Shown here in pieces: positions 17,488 to 27,380 of a stretch of DNA of 64,000 nucleotides. The notes beneath the pieces were generated by a model, which did no database searches, was not told the DNA's origin, and saw nothing but the letters and a program-made list of their open reading frames with translations. Source of the stretch: Allobranchiibius sp. CTAmp26 (lineage in GTDB: Bacteria > Actinomycetota > Actinomycetes > Actinomycetales > Dermatophilaceae); contig NZ_JAGEKR010000004.1 in the NCBI RefSeq assembly GCF_017565405.1, positions 1 to 64,000 on the forward strand, written 5' to 3'. Every line of letters starts with the position of its first letter. The stretch's first letter is position 1. The translations under genes were made by a program, and so were the position numbers.

Positions 17488-18801
17488 TCAGGCGCGCGTG
17501 CCGTCGGCGACGAGCACAGCCGAGCCCTCGTCGAGGGGCGGTAGTCGCCGCTGGTGTCGCGCCAGCACGCGCACGAGTCCTGCAACGGCGATGGCCGCCG
17601 CACACACCGTGCACACCGTGACGATCTGTACGGCGCTGCCGTGCCACAGCAGGGCGATGGCCAAGGCCTCGACGACCACGGCGCCCCAGGTGAGCGCGCC
17701 GAGCAGGTGCTCGCCGGCACCCATCTCGGAGAAGAGCCAGATCTGCGCGAGGGCCCACGCGATGCCGAGCACCACGCAGGCCTGCGCGACGTGCCCGTAG
17801 TCGGCGTACTCGCCGCCGCCGGCGACCCGCACCCAGAACGACGGGCTGATGCTCACCACCCCCAGGCCGACCAGGCCGATGCCGAGCACGAGCCCGCTGG
17901 CTTTCAGCAGCGTGCGGGTGGCGCCTGCGCCGCGCATCCGTGGCACCACGATGAGCGCGATGAACTGGGTGCCCCAGCAGATCGCCCGCCCGAAGGTGGA
18001 GGCCAGCGCGTACCCGCCGGAGTTGTGCGGTGACAGGTAGTGCCGGGCCAGGAGCACGTCGATGCTGGTGAGCGCGATGAGCGCGGCCAGGGTGGAATTG
18101 GAGCGCAGCATCTCCGCTGCCAGGCCGTGGCCGCCACCGGCGATGCGGCGTACCTCGGTGCGGCAGAGCGCGGCGCCGACGAGCGCGGTCGCGATCGCGG
18201 CCAGCAGCATCACCGCGAACACCTCCACGACGGAGAAGCCGGCGACGGTCGCGACCACCGCGGCGGCCAGCCGCGTCAACGCGGTCACCACATAGAGCAG
18301 CGACAGCGCGCGCAACCGGTGGGCGCCGAGCAGGACACCCTGGAAGCAACCCGTCAGTGTCATCGGAAGGAGCGTCGCCCCCATCAGCACCGGGGACCAC
18401 GCCGAGCTGAGGTGGAACGCGTCGCGCAGGCCTGCCGAGCCGAGCGCGGTTGCGGCGAAGAGCACCACGGACACCCCGGACGCGAGGCGCAGCCCGGTCG
18501 TGACCTCGTGCCGCGCGCTAGCCGCGACGCGACGCGCGATGACGACCTGGAAGGCGCCCGCGGGGATCGCGAGCAGCACGCCGAACGTGCTGAGCGCGGA
18601 GTATCCGCCGAAGTCCTCCGGGCCGAGGGTGCGCGAGAGCATGAGGACCAGCAGGTAGCCCAGCGCGTTGGAGACACCCATCGCCACCCCGAGCAGCGCA
18701 CCGAGCACCGCGCCCGCCCCGGCGGCCGGCTGCTGGGTCCCCAGCGCGCCCTGCCCGTCGCGACCGTCGCGCGCGTCGGACGTACTGGCATCGATTGTCA
18801 C
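17488..18801 (-). CDS. MOP-superfamily polysaccharide flippase (Wzx-like)
   Basis: A 437-residue protein with 12 or more membrane helices. GVSNALGYLLVLMLSRTLGPEDFGGYSAL at the N-terminus is typical of polysaccharide biosynthesis (PST/Wzx) transporters, which flip lipid-linked oligosaccharides from inside to outside. It would link the cytoplasmic GT2/GT4 enzymes to the extracytoplasmic GT-C enzymes of the island. The start is GTG 18801; no good ribosome binding site is seen. It is divergent from the large AftD-like gene, sharing a 178-bp control region. Confidence 0.87.
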   Translation of the reverse strand: MTIDASTSDARDGRDGQGALGTQQPAAGAGAVLGALLGVAMGVSNALGYLLVLMLSRTLGPEDFGGYSALSTFGVLLAIPAGAFQVVIARRVAASARHEVTTGLRLASGVSVVLFAATALGSAGLRDAFHLSSAWSPVLMGATLLPMTLTGCFQGVLLGAHRLRALSLLYVVTALTRLAAAVVATVAGFSVVEVFAVMLLAAIATALVGAALCRTEVRRIAGGGHGLAAEMLRSNSTLAALIALTSIDVLLARHYLSPHNSGGYALASTFGRAICWGTQFIALIVVPRMRGAGATRTLLKASGLVLGIGLVGLGVVSISPSFWVRVAGGGEYADYGHVAQACVVLGIAWALAQIWLFSEMGAGEHLLGALTWGAVVVEALAIALLWHGSAVQIVTVCTVCAAAIAVAGLVRVLARHQRRLPPLDEGSAVLVADGTRA

Positions 18802-18831
18802 AAGTGGGGGCCTTCGGGCGGGGGAGTGGCG

Positions 18832-18879
18832 TGCGGCGCGCCGCAGCGCACGTGACCCAGGTTACCCACGGGTTATATT
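18832..18879. promoter_or_regulatory. Divergent control region between flippase and AftD-like gene
   Basis: A perfect 14-bp palindrome TGCGGCGCGCCGCA lies at 18832..18845, about 30 bases before the flippase start. Next come GTGAC-CCAG-GTTAC (18852..18865) and a plus-strand TATATT (18874..18879), the best -10 for the AftD-like operon about 100 bases downstream. The palindrome could be an operator. Confidence 0.4.
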
Positions 18880-18979
18880 TGCTCGCAGCCCGAACGGCCG
18901 CGCACCGCCGCACCCCGTGAAGTCCGGTGCGCCCGGCCAGATCCGAAGCTCGCCCCTCGTCCGCGAAAGTTCCCACCCC

Positions 18980-21900
18980 GTGCGCCGACCCGCTGTGCCC
19001 GTCATGTTGCGCACCGCCGAACGGTCGGACGTGAAGTACGCCGTCTCGGTCGCGGCGCTCCTGCTGGTCCTCGCGGTCGTGGTCTTCCTCAACGGGTACG
19101 GCCACTTCTACACCGACATCAAGCCCGAGGTCTATCTCGCGCCGTGGTCGATGGTGCACCAGTACCTGTCCTCCTGGACCGGCACGCCGTACCTCGGCGC
19201 ACCGAACTTCAACGTCGGGCTCGTCCCGGTGCTGGGTGTGCTCGCCCCGCTGCGGGCGATCGGTCTCAGCGCGGGCACGACGTTCCGGATCTTCCACTTC
19301 GCGCTCTGGGCGCTCACGGCGTGGGGCGCCAGTCGACTGCTGCGCTCCCTGTCGCCCCGTGCCGATCGCTGGGCCGGGCTCGCCGCGGGTGTCCTGTACG
19401 TCGCGAATCCCTATACGGTCCAGGCCGGTTCGACCCTGGCGATCGCGCTTCCCATGGCTTTGCTGCCCTGGATGATGCTGGCTTTCGTCCGTGCGCTGCG
19501 GGCGCCTCGCGGGTGGCGCTGGCCGGCGGTCTTCGGGCTGATCTTCTTCGCGATGAGCGGCATGAACGTCGCTGTCGTGCCGATCCTGCAGCTGTTCGCG
19601 CTGCTGCCGCTGATGGTGTTCGCCCGCCGCAGCTGGCAGATCGGCTGGCGCGACATCCTGCGGGTGCTCGCCAAGTGCGCGCTCTTCGTCGTGGGCCTGT
19701 CCGTCTACTGGCTGGTGCCGGCCGCCGCCGCCCTGTCGACCGGGTCGCAGATCGTCGACAGTTCCGAGACCATCACCGGCATCGCCAAGGTCGGGTCGTT
19801 CCCGGAGGTCCTGCGCGGTCTCGGCCTGTGGCCGCTCTACGGGCACGACGCGAACGGGCCGTGGGAGGGCCAGTACGCGTCGTACCTCACCAGCCCGTAC
19901 ATCATCGTGTTGACAGCACTCTGGCCGGTGCTCGGCCTGCTCGCGCTGCGCTGGTGCCGCGGTCTGCTGCGCGGACTGGTGATCGGTCTCGCGGCCGTCG
20001 CCGCGATCATCGAGGTCGGGGCGTTCCCGGCGCAGGCTGCTCCCGCCTCGCCGTTCGGGCATGTCGTCGTCGGTTTCCTGCAACTGCCCGGTATGTCGGC
20101 GTTCCGCACGACGAACAAGATCGGCGCCCTGCTGGCGCTGGGCTTCGCGCTCGCGCTCGGTTTCGCGGCGCGGACGGTGTGGCGCAAGATCGCCCACCTG
20201 GACTTCTGGGCACCGCTCGCGGCGGTGCTGGCCGTGATCCTGGTCACCGGCTGGATCTCGCCGGCTCTCACCAACCGGCTCTATCTGTCACCGATGGACA
20301 TCCCCGACTACTGGCATCAGGCCGCGGCCGCGATCGACAAGGGCGACTCGAACGCCTCGGTGCTGTTCCTGCCCGGCCAGACGCGGCCGTCGTACCGCTG
20401 GACGGTGCAGCGACCCGACGACGTCGCCAACTCCCTCTTCCGTCGTGACGTGATCATCCCCGAGACGACCCCGAACGCCTCGGCACCCGGCGCCAACTAC
20501 CTCACCGCGCTGAACGACACCCTGCAGAACGGCGTGGTGCCGCCCGCGGCGATGTCGGCGTACGCGCGGTACCTGGGCGCCGACACGATCCTGCTGCGCC
20601 ACGACATCGACTGGGAGGACGCCGGTGGCGCCCGTCCCGCGGTCACCGCCAGGATCCTGGCGAGCGATCCCGGGCTGTTCGGCGCAGGGAACTTCGGCTT
20701 CGACGGTGAGTACACGCTGGGCACGGGCACCAACCCGGAGGCGTACGGCGAGGACCAGCTGCCGCCGCTGCAGCGGTACGACGTCACCGACCCGCTCAAC
20801 TCGGTGCGGGCCGAACGCACCGACAACTCGCTGCTCGTCGCAGGTGACGGGTCCGGGGTCGCGCAGATGTCCGCGGCCGGGCTGCTGCGCACGTCGCCGT
20901 CGTTCCAGTACGCGCAGGATGTCGACACCCACGCCCTGACCTCGCTCCTCGGGGGCGCCCACCGACTCGTCCTCACCGACACCAACGCGCGCCGGGCGGC
21001 CATCACCAACCGGCTGAGCAACGGCGAAGGGCCCCTGCTCACGGCCGCGCAGACGCCGAAGAGCACCCACGCCCTCGGCACCGACCCCGACGACCAGACC
21101 GTGATGGTGCCCTCGGGTGCCCAGGTGAGCGCGACGTCGGAGGGCGGGGCGTTCTTCGACCTGCCGTACGCCAGCCCGCAGAACGCCCTGGATGGCGACC
21201 CCTCGACCGCATGGCTGTTCGGCGACTTCGGGCGCGCGAAGGGTCAGAGCCTGACCATCACCGAGCCCACCCCGGTGGCGCTCGGCACCGTCCGGATCGA
21301 GCAGGCCTCGGTCGGCCGTTCCAAGATCGACCGGCTGACCGTGACCGCGGGCGGTCGCTCGGTGACCCGGCGGATGCCCGATACCGGGTACGCGTCCTTC
21401 CCGATGGGCAACGTCCCGGTCAGCAGCGTGAAGGTCACGGCCGACTCCCAGCGCGGTGGTGGATACAACCTTGTCGGCATCGCCGACATCCGGATGCCGG
21501 GGCCGCTCGCCGTCCGCACCGCTCGCACGCCCACGACGTTCTTGAACGAGTACGCGAAGCTCGACGCGGCCGGGCGCGCGGCATTCGACAAGACGCCGAT
21601 GTCGGTGCTGCTCACCCGCCTGCAGGGCACCCCGTCGACGGCCGACGACGAGGAGACCGGCCTGCGGCGCATCGTCACCCTGCCCGACGCGCGCACCTTC
21701 ACCAGCGCCGCCGACGTGCGGGTGGATGGACCGATCGAGCCGGTGTACGACCGGGTGGCGGGCTACTCCACCGCGGTGCAGGCGAGGTCGTCGGCCTTCT
21801 ACTTCGACAACCCGGCGCAGCGGGCGTCGATGGCGGCCGACACCGGTGCGAAGGCAGGCAGCACGGCCTGGGTGCCGGGCGACGGCGTCCGCAACTCCTG

Positions 21901-23401
21901 GTGGCAGATCGCCGGACCCACCCGCTCGATCGACAGCGTCTCGGTCCGGCAGAGCCCGGCGGCCGACGACCACACCGAGGGCGCGGCACGCACCCAGTGG
22001 GCCACCAGCGCGGTCGTCACTGTGGACGGCAAGCGGGTCGCGACCACGAAGCTGACCCGGAACGGCACCACGAATCTGACCTTCCCGCAGGTCACCGGCC
22101 GCACTGTCCGGGTCACCTTCACCGGTGCCACGACGCCGGTGCGGGGCCTGCCGGCCCGTTTCCCCAGCATCGACACGGGGATCTCGATGCGCACCGCCAG
22201 CGCCGGACCGTTGGACCAGGTCGGTGGCGAGGGTGCCCGGTGCCTCACCGTCGCCACCATCGACGGCCAGCCGATCCGGATGCGCCCCACGACCTCCACC
22301 CTCGCCGGCGCCTCCGACGAGGGGACCCGGTGGACCGGGTGCGCGCGGACGTCGCTGCAGGCCGGGTCCCGGCGCATCGAGCAGGCGCCCGGGTTCACCC
22401 TCGACTCGGTCGCCCTCACCGACACCCGCACCGTCACGGGCGCGGTTCCGGCCGCGCCGGTGGTCACCGACGTCCACAACTCGGCCCCCGCCAAATCGCT
22501 GAAGGTGCGTTCCGGCGGGGCGTTCGCCGTGGTGATCAGCCAGAGCTTCGACCCCCGGTGGCACGCGACCGCCAACGGCAAGGACCTCGGGGCGCCCGTG
22601 GTGCTCGACGGGTACTCGGTCGGGTGGGAGCTGCCGGCCGGCGGCAGCTACGACATCGAGATCCGGTACGGGCCGCAGCGTGCCTCGGACATCGCGCTGG
22701 CAGTCTCCGGGATCGTGCTCTTGATCGCGATCGCGCTCGGCACCGGAGTGTGGCGTCCCGTGCGGCGTCGCATCGCCGCGAGCCGGACCGGTCGCGACGA
22801 CGACCATGACGATGACCGTGTCGACGACGACGCCACCCCAGGGGCCGGCCGCGAGACCGTGCTGCCGGCCCGCCGGGGTCGGCCGTTGCTCCGCCGGCGG
22901 CCGAAGCATCTGTCCGAGCCGGAGCCGGAGCCCGAGCAGGCGGACGCACCGACCCACTCCGAGGCCTCGGCTGCCGTGCCGCACGGCGATGCCGGACCGT
23001 GGCCCGGTCCGATGCGCAGGATCGCCGTCGAGATCGCCCTCGTGCTGGCCGCGACCTTCTTCCTGGGGTATGCCGGGCTGGTCACCGCACTGCTCCTGGT
23101 CGCCCTGCTGCGCTGGGCGCCGTTGCCGTCGGAGTGGCTCATCACCGCCGGGGTGTGCCTGATCGGCGCCTCCGTGGTGGTCTATCTGATCGTGCTGTGG
23201 GCCAACGGCCTCACCGGACAGGTCAGCGCGGACTCCGTGGCAGCCAGTCTGTGGCCGCACTACCTCGGCGCGGCCGGGCTGCTGGTCGCGCTCGTCGGGG
23301 CGCTGCGCGACTACCTGCCGCCGGCACCGACGCCTGCCCAGACGCCCCACGACCCAGCCCAGGACAAGGAACCGGAGTACGCCGGTGAACACCACCACTG
23401 A
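18980..23401 (+). CDS. Giant AftD-like (DUF3367) GT-C membrane glycosyltransferase, first copy
   Basis: A 1473-residue GT-C protein. The first helix is followed by GHFYTDIKPEVYLAPW, whose acidic loop matches the catalytic loop of AftD-type alpha-(1->3)-arabinofuranosyltransferases. About ten more helices reach residue 440, then a long extracytoplasmic part includes a discoidin/F5/8-like carbohydrate-binding module near residue 735 (NALDGDPSTAWLFGDF) and further beta-rich regions. A Pro/Glu-rich linker (PEPEPEQADAP) and three C-terminal helices close it. AftD family members transfer sugars from polyprenyl phosphate; arabinose use is not assured here. GTG 18980 (GAAAG ten bases upstream) or ATG 19004 are both possible. 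It heads an operon of four overlapping glycosyltransferase genes. Confidence 0.82.
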   Translation: MRRPAVPVMLRTAERSDVKYAVSVAALLLVLAVVVFLNGYGHFYTDIKPEVYLAPWSMVHQYLSSWTGTPYLGAPNFNVGLVPVLGVLAPLRAIGLSAGTTFRIFHFALWALTAWGASRLLRSLSPRADRWAGLAAGVLYVANPYTVQAGSTLAIALPMALLPWMMLAFVRALRAPRGWRWPAVFGLIFFAMSGMNVAVVPILQLFALLPLMVFARRSWQIGWRDILRVLAKCALFVVGLSVYWLVPAAAALSTGSQIVDSSETITGIAKVGSFPEVLRGLGLWPLYGHDANGPWEGQYASYLTSPYIIVLTALWPVLGLLALRWCRGLLRGLVIGLAAVAAIIEVGAFPAQAAPASPFGHVVVGFLQLPGMSAFRTTNKIGALLALGFALALGFAARTVWRKIAHLDFWAPLAAVLAVILVTGWISPALTNRLYLSPMDIPDYWHQAAAAIDKGDSNASVLFLPGQTRPSYRWTVQRPDDVANSLFRRDVIIPETTPNASAPGANYLTALNDTLQNGVVPPAAMSAYARYLGADTILLRHDIDWEDAGGARPAVTARILASDPGLFGAGNFGFDGEYTLGTGTNPEAYGEDQLPPLQRYDVTDPLNSVRAERTDNSLLVAGDGSGVAQMSAAGLLRTSPSFQYAQDVDTHALTSLLGGAHRLVLTDTNARRAAITNRLSNGEGPLLTAAQTPKSTHALGTDPDDQTVMVPSGAQVSATSEGGAFFDLPYASPQNALDGDPSTAWLFGDFGRAKGQSLTITEPTPVALGTVRIEQASVGRSKIDRLTVTAGGRSVTRRMPDTGYASFPMGNVPVSSVKVTADSQRGGGYNLVGIADIRMPGPLAVRTARTPTTFLNEYAKLDAAGRAAFDKTPMSVLLTRLQGTPSTADDEETGLRRIVTLPDARTFTSAADVRVDGPIEPVYDRVAGYSTAVQARSSAFYFDNPAQRASMAADTGAKAGSTAWVPGDGVRNSWWQIAGPTRSIDSVSVRQSPAADDHTEGAARTQWATSAVVTVDGKRVATTKLTRNGTTNLTFPQVTGRTVRVTFTGATTPVRGLPARFPSIDTGISMRTASAGPLDQVGGEGARCLTVATIDGQPIRMRPTTSTLAGASDEGTRWTGCARTSLQAGSRRIEQAPGFTLDSVALTDTRTVTGAVPAAPVVTDVHNSAPAKSLKVRSGGAFAVVISQSFDPRWHATANGKDLGAPVVLDGYSVGWELPAGGSYDIEIRYGPQRASDIALAVSGIVLLIAIALGTGVWRPVRRRIAASRTGRDDDHDDDRVDDDATPGAGRETVLPARRGRPLLRRRPKHLSEPEPEPEQADAPTHSEASAAVPHGDAGPWPGPMRRIAVEIALVLAATFFLGYAGLVTALLLVALLRWAPLPSEWLITAGVCLIGASVVVYLIVLWANGLTGQVSADSVAASLWPHYLGAAGLLVALVGALRDYLPPAPTPAQTPHDPAQDKEPEYAGEHHH

Positions 23402-24254
23402 GCACGACGACGGACTCGTCTCCGTCGTCGTCCCCACCCGCGACAACGAGCGCACCATCGACGCCTGCCTGGCGTCGGTGCGGTCGCAGACCCACGGCGA
23501 CCTCGAGCTGATCGTCGTCGACAACCACAGCACCGACGCCACCCCTCGGATCGCCGGCCGGTACGCCGATCGCGTCATCACCGCGGGCCCGGAGCGGTCC
23601 GCGCAGCGCAACACCGGCATCGCGGCGGCCCGAGGGGAGTGGGTGCTGTGGCTGGACAGCGACATGATCCTGCCCCCGGCCAGCATCGCGGCAGCCCTGC
23701 GGACGGCCCGCGACACCGGAGCGGTCGGGGTCGCGCTGCCCGAACGCACCATCGGCGACGGCTTCTGGACCGCGTGCCGGGCCCTGGAGCGCGAGTGCTA
23801 CCTGACCCAGCCCTGGCTGCACAACCCGCGGCTGGTGCGGCGCGACTTCCTGGTCGGTGACGGCGGTTTCCGGCTCGACATGTCCGGCCCGGAGGACGCC
23901 GACCTGCGGTTGCGGATGCACGCCGCGGGTGCCCGTATCGAGCTGGCGGACATCCTGGTCGACCACGACGAGGGCCACCTCACCGTGCCGGACGTGCTGC
24001 GCAAGCGCTACTACTACGGGCGCAGCATCCCCGCACTGCAGGGCCAGCACGGCGGCGCCGTCGGTGCCCAGGGACGGGCGTTGGTCAAGTCGTACGTCGA
24101 CGCCCGCGGCCTGCTCGCCCGCGACCCCGCGCATGCAGCCGGGATGGTCCTGCTGCGCGGGCTGGAGGTCGTCGGCTACACCCTCGGCGCGCGCCGGGGG
24201 CGCCGCGACCGGCGTACGGCGTCCACCGAGGGCCCCGCGAAGGCGACCACGTGA
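23385..24254 (+). CDS. Family 2 glycosyltransferase
   Basis: A 289-residue GT-A enzyme. SVVVPTRDNERTIDACLASV is the nucleotide-sugar-binding start, LWLDSDM is the metal-binding DXD, and GPEDADLRLR is the acceptor-side ED motif. There are no membrane helices, so it works at the cytoplasmic face, probably adding a sugar to a lipid-linked intermediate. The GTG start at 23385 lies 17 bases inside the end of the AftD-like gene; the stop overlaps the next start by four bases. Donor unknown. Confidence 0.9.
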   Translation: MNTTTEHDDGLVSVVVPTRDNERTIDACLASVRSQTHGDLELIVVDNHSTDATPRIAGRYADRVITAGPERSAQRNTGIAAARGEWVLWLDSDMILPPASIAAALRTARDTGAVGVALPERTIGDGFWTACRALERECYLTQPWLHNPRLVRRDFLVGDGGFRLDMSGPEDADLRLRMHAAGARIELADILVDHDEGHLTVPDVLRKRYYYGRSIPALQGQHGGAVGAQGRALVKSYVDARGLLARDPAHAAGMVLLRGLEVVGYTLGARRGRRDRRTASTEGPAKATT

Positions 24255-25336
24255 GCCGTCGGCTGCTGTGGGTCTCGCTGCCCGACCAGCGGGCACGGCG
24301 TGAGCTGTACTGGATGTCCCGGATGCCGCAGACGCAGGTCACCGCGCTCGCCGCACAGCAGCCGGTCGGGGACATCGAGTGGGTGCCCAGCGCGTACCGG
24401 CGTCCGGTGAAACGCTTCGTGGAGGCGGGCGCGCTGGCCTGGGTGCAGGGGCTGGGCGACCAGGACCCCGCGGCGTACGACTGGGTGGCGAGCCTGGAAC
24501 TGTGCTCCCTCGTCACCGGGCAGGCCGCACGATGGCGCTCACGCGGCACGCGGCGCCCGCTACAGGCCGTCATCACGTGGGAGAACCTGCCGAATCAGCC
24601 GCTCTACAAGATCCCGCCGTACCGCCAGGCCGTGCACGCCAGCCGGGGCGCCGACCTGCTGCTGTGCATGGTCGACGCCGCGCGAGATCACCTGCTGGAG
24701 AACGGTTTCGACGAGCAGCGCATCCGCGTGGTGAAGCCCGGCGTCGACACCGCGCTCTTCACCCCGGCGCCGACCCCGGCGACCGAACCGGTGGTGGTCT
24801 TCACCTCACCGCTCGCGCAGAACAAGGGCATCGACCGGGTCCTCGACGCGATGGCGCTCGTACGCCGCAGCGTCCCCGAGGCACGGCTGGTCGTGGCGGG
24901 CAACGGACCGCTGCGCGACCGCGTCGAGCGGGAGGCACGCGAGCACCCCGGACAGGTCGAGCTGCGCGGCAGCCTGGACGCCGCCGGCGTCGCGGACCTG
25001 CTGCGCTCGGCCGCGGTCTTCTGCACCGCGCCTCGCGCGACCTGGAAGTGGACCGAGCAGTTGGGGCTCGCCTATCTGGAGGCGCAGTCCTGCGGGCTGC
25101 CGGTCGTGACCACCCGGTGCGGCACCAACGACGAGGCGGTGCAGCCGCCGAACCTGCTGGTCGACGACGACGTGGAGCAGCTCGCGCAGGGTCTGCTGCA
25201 CTTCCTCACCGACCTGCCGCACGCCCGCGAGGTCGGAGCCGCCAACCGGGCCCGGATGCTGGCCGAGCACGACCTGCCGACGCAGTGTGCCCGGATGGGG
25301 GAGGCGTTCGCCTCGGTCGAGGCGCAGCACCGGTGA
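24251..25336 (+). CDS. Family 4 glycosyltransferase
   Basis: A 361-residue GT-B enzyme. The C-terminal half carries VVFTSPLAQNKGIDRVLDAM, LVVAGNGPLRDRV and the E-x7-E-like LAYLEAQSCGLPVVTTRCG donor site. The N-terminal half is less typical, lacking the GG loop of many GT4 proteins. The GTG at 24251 and the stop at 25336 overlap the flanking genes by four bases, placing it in the AftD-like operon. Substrate unknown. Confidence 0.88.
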   Translation: MSRRLLWVSLPDQRARRELYWMSRMPQTQVTALAAQQPVGDIEWVPSAYRRPVKRFVEAGALAWVQGLGDQDPAAYDWVASLELCSLVTGQAARWRSRGTRRPLQAVITWENLPNQPLYKIPPYRQAVHASRGADLLLCMVDAARDHLLENGFDEQRIRVVKPGVDTALFTPAPTPATEPVVVFTSPLAQNKGIDRVLDAMALVRRSVPEARLVVAGNGPLRDRVEREAREHPGQVELRGSLDAAGVADLLRSAAVFCTAPRATWKWTEQLGLAYLEAQSCGLPVVTTRCGTNDEAVQPPNLLVDDDVEQLAQGLLHFLTDLPHAREVGAANRARMLAEHDLPTQCARMGEAFASVEAQHR

Positions 25337-27114
25337 CCACGACCGCGATGGCGACGCGCCCACGCCTCGGCGTTCGCGGTGTCGGTGCGCTCGTCGGCCT
25401 GCTGAGCGGCGTCCTCGCGCTGGGCCCCGCGCTGCGACCGGGCTACCTCCTCTTCTACGACATGGTCTTCGTGCCGCGGCTGGACCTGTCCGACCGCACC
25501 CTGGGCGTCGACGGCAGCGTCCCGCGCGCCGTCCCCAACGACCTGGTCGTCGCGCTCGCCTCCCACGTCGTGCCCGGCTGGGTCGTGCAGAAGGCGTTGC
25601 TGCTGCTGGTCTTCGTGGGGGTCGGCGCGGGCGTCGGCGGTCTGATGTCCTCGCGGCTCGGTGCGGGCGCCGCCGCGCTCTTCGCGAGCTGGAACGCCTA
25701 CCTCGCCGAGCGTCTCGCCATCGGTCACTGGGGCTTCCTGCTCGGGTACGCCGCTCTGCCGTTCCTGGTGGCGGCGGCCTCGGACGTGCACCTCGGCCGC
25801 GCTCGCGGTCGGCTGCGGCTCGGCGTCTGGACCGTCGTCACCGCCCTGACCGGATCGACCGGCGCGATCCTCGGTCTGATCGTGACGCTGGCGGTGCTCC
25901 TGGTGCCCACGCGGTCTCAGCCGTCGGGTCTGCGTCGTGTTCGTCTCGGGCGTGAGATCGGCTGGGCTCTGCTCGTCTTCGTGTTCGCGAACGCGCCGTG
26001 GTGGTTCCCCTTCCTGTTCGTCGCCCCCTCGGCCTCCACGGGCGCCGGGGACTCGGCGGGAGTGACGGCGTTCATGTCGCGCGCGGACACGTCGTGGGGG
26101 GTGCTCGGTTCGCTGCTCACCGGTGGCGGCATCTGGAACGCCGGCACCTGGACCCCCGGCCGTTCCTCGGCGGTGGTCAGTGGTGTCGCGCTCCTCGTGG
26201 TGCTGGGTTGTGTCGGGTACGCCGGGTGGGCCCGCGCGTGGCGACGTTCGCCGGCGTACGCCGGGCTCGCCGTCGCCGGTGTCGTCAGCCTGATCATCGC
26301 CGGTGCCAGTGCGGTGCCGGGCGGTCGGCAGCTGGTGACCGCCGTGGTCACGGACCTGCCCGGTGGCGGCCTGCTGCGCGACTCGCAGAAGTTCGTGGCG
26401 GTGTGGGTGCTCCTCGTGGCCGTGTGCGCGGGCCTGCTCGTGGAGAAGGTCCGCGACCTCGGGCGGAAGGTCGGCGCGGATCGCACGGCTGCGGTCGGGG
26501 TCGGGCTGCTGGTGGCGCTGTGGCCGCTGGTGGTGCTCACCGGTCTGGCCTGGGGTGAGGGCGGGCGGTGGTCCGCCGTGACGTACCCGACGTCGTACAC
26601 CGCCGTGCGGGACCGGGTCGCGGCGCTGCCGCCCGGCGCGGTCGCCGTCTTCCCCTGGACGCTCTACCGGCGGTACGCGTTCGACCACGACCAGGTGGTG
26701 CTCGATCCGTGGCAGCGGCTGCTGGACCGGCGGGTGGTGGTCAACGACGACCTGCCGCTGTCCTCGCAGGTGGTGCGCGGCGAGAGCACCGACGCCGCCC
26801 GCATCACCACGGCGCTGGAGAGACGCACCGACGTACGCGCGGCGCTGCAGGCCGCGGGGGTGCGGTACGTCCTGGTCGAGACCGACCAGCCGAGCGACCC
26901 GGCGACCGCGTTGCCGTCGGCGCTGCGCGCGAATCCGGTCGCTCGCGAAGCCGGGCTGACGCTGTACGACCTCGGCCCGGCGCCTCGGCTGCCTGCCGGC
27001 CCCGGTCCGTGGCGCTACCTCGGCCTGGTGGGACTCGCGGTGACGCCGTTGCTGCTGGTGAGGGAGGTGACCGCGACGCGCCGAAACGTGGTTACCGAAG
27101 AGTTACCTGCGTGA
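25333..27114 (+). CDS. Polytopic GT-C-like membrane protein of the AftD operon
   Basis: A 593-residue protein with roughly 12 membrane helices and an extracytoplasmic tail. FYDMVFVPRLDLSDRTLG follows the first helix and holds acidic residues where GT-C enzymes bind metal and polyprenyl donor. FASWNAYLAERLAIGHWGFLLGY and LRDSQKFVAVWVLL resemble segments of AftD-type proteins, as if this were a shorter relative without carbohydrate-binding modules. GTG 25333 overlaps the preceding stop (GTGA). The function is inferred only from topology and operon. Confidence 0.72.
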   Translation: MTTTAMATRPRLGVRGVGALVGLLSGVLALGPALRPGYLLFYDMVFVPRLDLSDRTLGVDGSVPRAVPNDLVVALASHVVPGWVVQKALLLLVFVGVGAGVGGLMSSRLGAGAAALFASWNAYLAERLAIGHWGFLLGYAALPFLVAAASDVHLGRARGRLRLGVWTVVTALTGSTGAILGLIVTLAVLLVPTRSQPSGLRRVRLGREIGWALLVFVFANAPWWFPFLFVAPSASTGAGDSAGVTAFMSRADTSWGVLGSLLTGGGIWNAGTWTPGRSSAVVSGVALLVVLGCVGYAGWARAWRRSPAYAGLAVAGVVSLIIAGASAVPGGRQLVTAVVTDLPGGGLLRDSQKFVAVWVLLVAVCAGLLVEKVRDLGRKVGADRTAAVGVGLLVALWPLVVLTGLAWGEGGRWSAVTYPTSYTAVRDRVAALPPGAVAVFPWTLYRRYAFDHDQVVLDPWQRLLDRRVVVNDDLPLSSQVVRGESTDAARITTALERRTDVRAALQAAGVRYVLVETDQPSDPATALPSALRANPVAREAGLTLYDLGPAPRLPAGPGPWRYLGLVGLAVTPLLLVREVTATRRNVVTEELPA

Positions 27115-27132
27115 GCGGTCTGTGGTTATGAT
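27091..27132 (+). promoter_or_regulatory. Promoter with GTTAC direct repeat before the small DUF2613-like gene
   Basis: TTACCT (27103..27108), an 18-base spacer and TATGAT (27127..27132) form a good promoter. GTTAC-N6-GTTAC (27091..27106) overlaps the -35, matching the GTNAC-N6-GTNAC pattern known for MtrA/GlnR-type OmpR-family regulators. It lies across the end of the preceding gene, so the small gene can be transcribed apart from the operon. Confidence 0.55.
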
Positions 27133-27183
27133 GAGCGCAGACTTCCTGCGAGGCACTGGTGCAGGACCGAGACGTCAGAAGGA

Positions 27184-27354
27184 ATGACACACGACATGGA
27201 CCCGACGAACCTGAAGCTCGCCTACAACATCGGCGGCGGACTGCTCGGCGTGATCCTGGCGTTGCTCGCCATCTTCGGACTCGTCGCCCAGCAGAACTCG
27301 GTGACCCAGCCGCAGAAGTACAGCTCGCAGATCAACTACGACAGTTCGAACTGA
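27184..27354 (+). CDS. DUF2613-like small membrane protein
   Basis: A 56-residue protein. A single hydrophobic helix (LLGVILALLAIFGLVA, about residues 20-35) is followed by a short polar tail, QQNSVTQPQKYSSQINYDSSN. Helix, QQ and a tail ending in a (Q)xxY element match the layout of the actinobacterial DUF2613 family, whose Mycobacterium member Rv0236A sits next to aftD (Rv0236c). Here it also directly follows an AftD-like operon. GAAGGA abuts ATG 27184 and lies 12 bases before the in-frame ATG 27196, so the start could be either. It has its own promoter and a strong terminator. It might be an accessory subunit of the glycosyltransferase; that is inference. Confidence 0.72.
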   Translation: MTHDMDPTNLKLAYNIGGGLLGVILALLAIFGLVAQQNSVTQPQKYSSQINYDSSN

Positions 27355-27380
27355 CCCGAGCCCCACAGTTCTCACGCGAG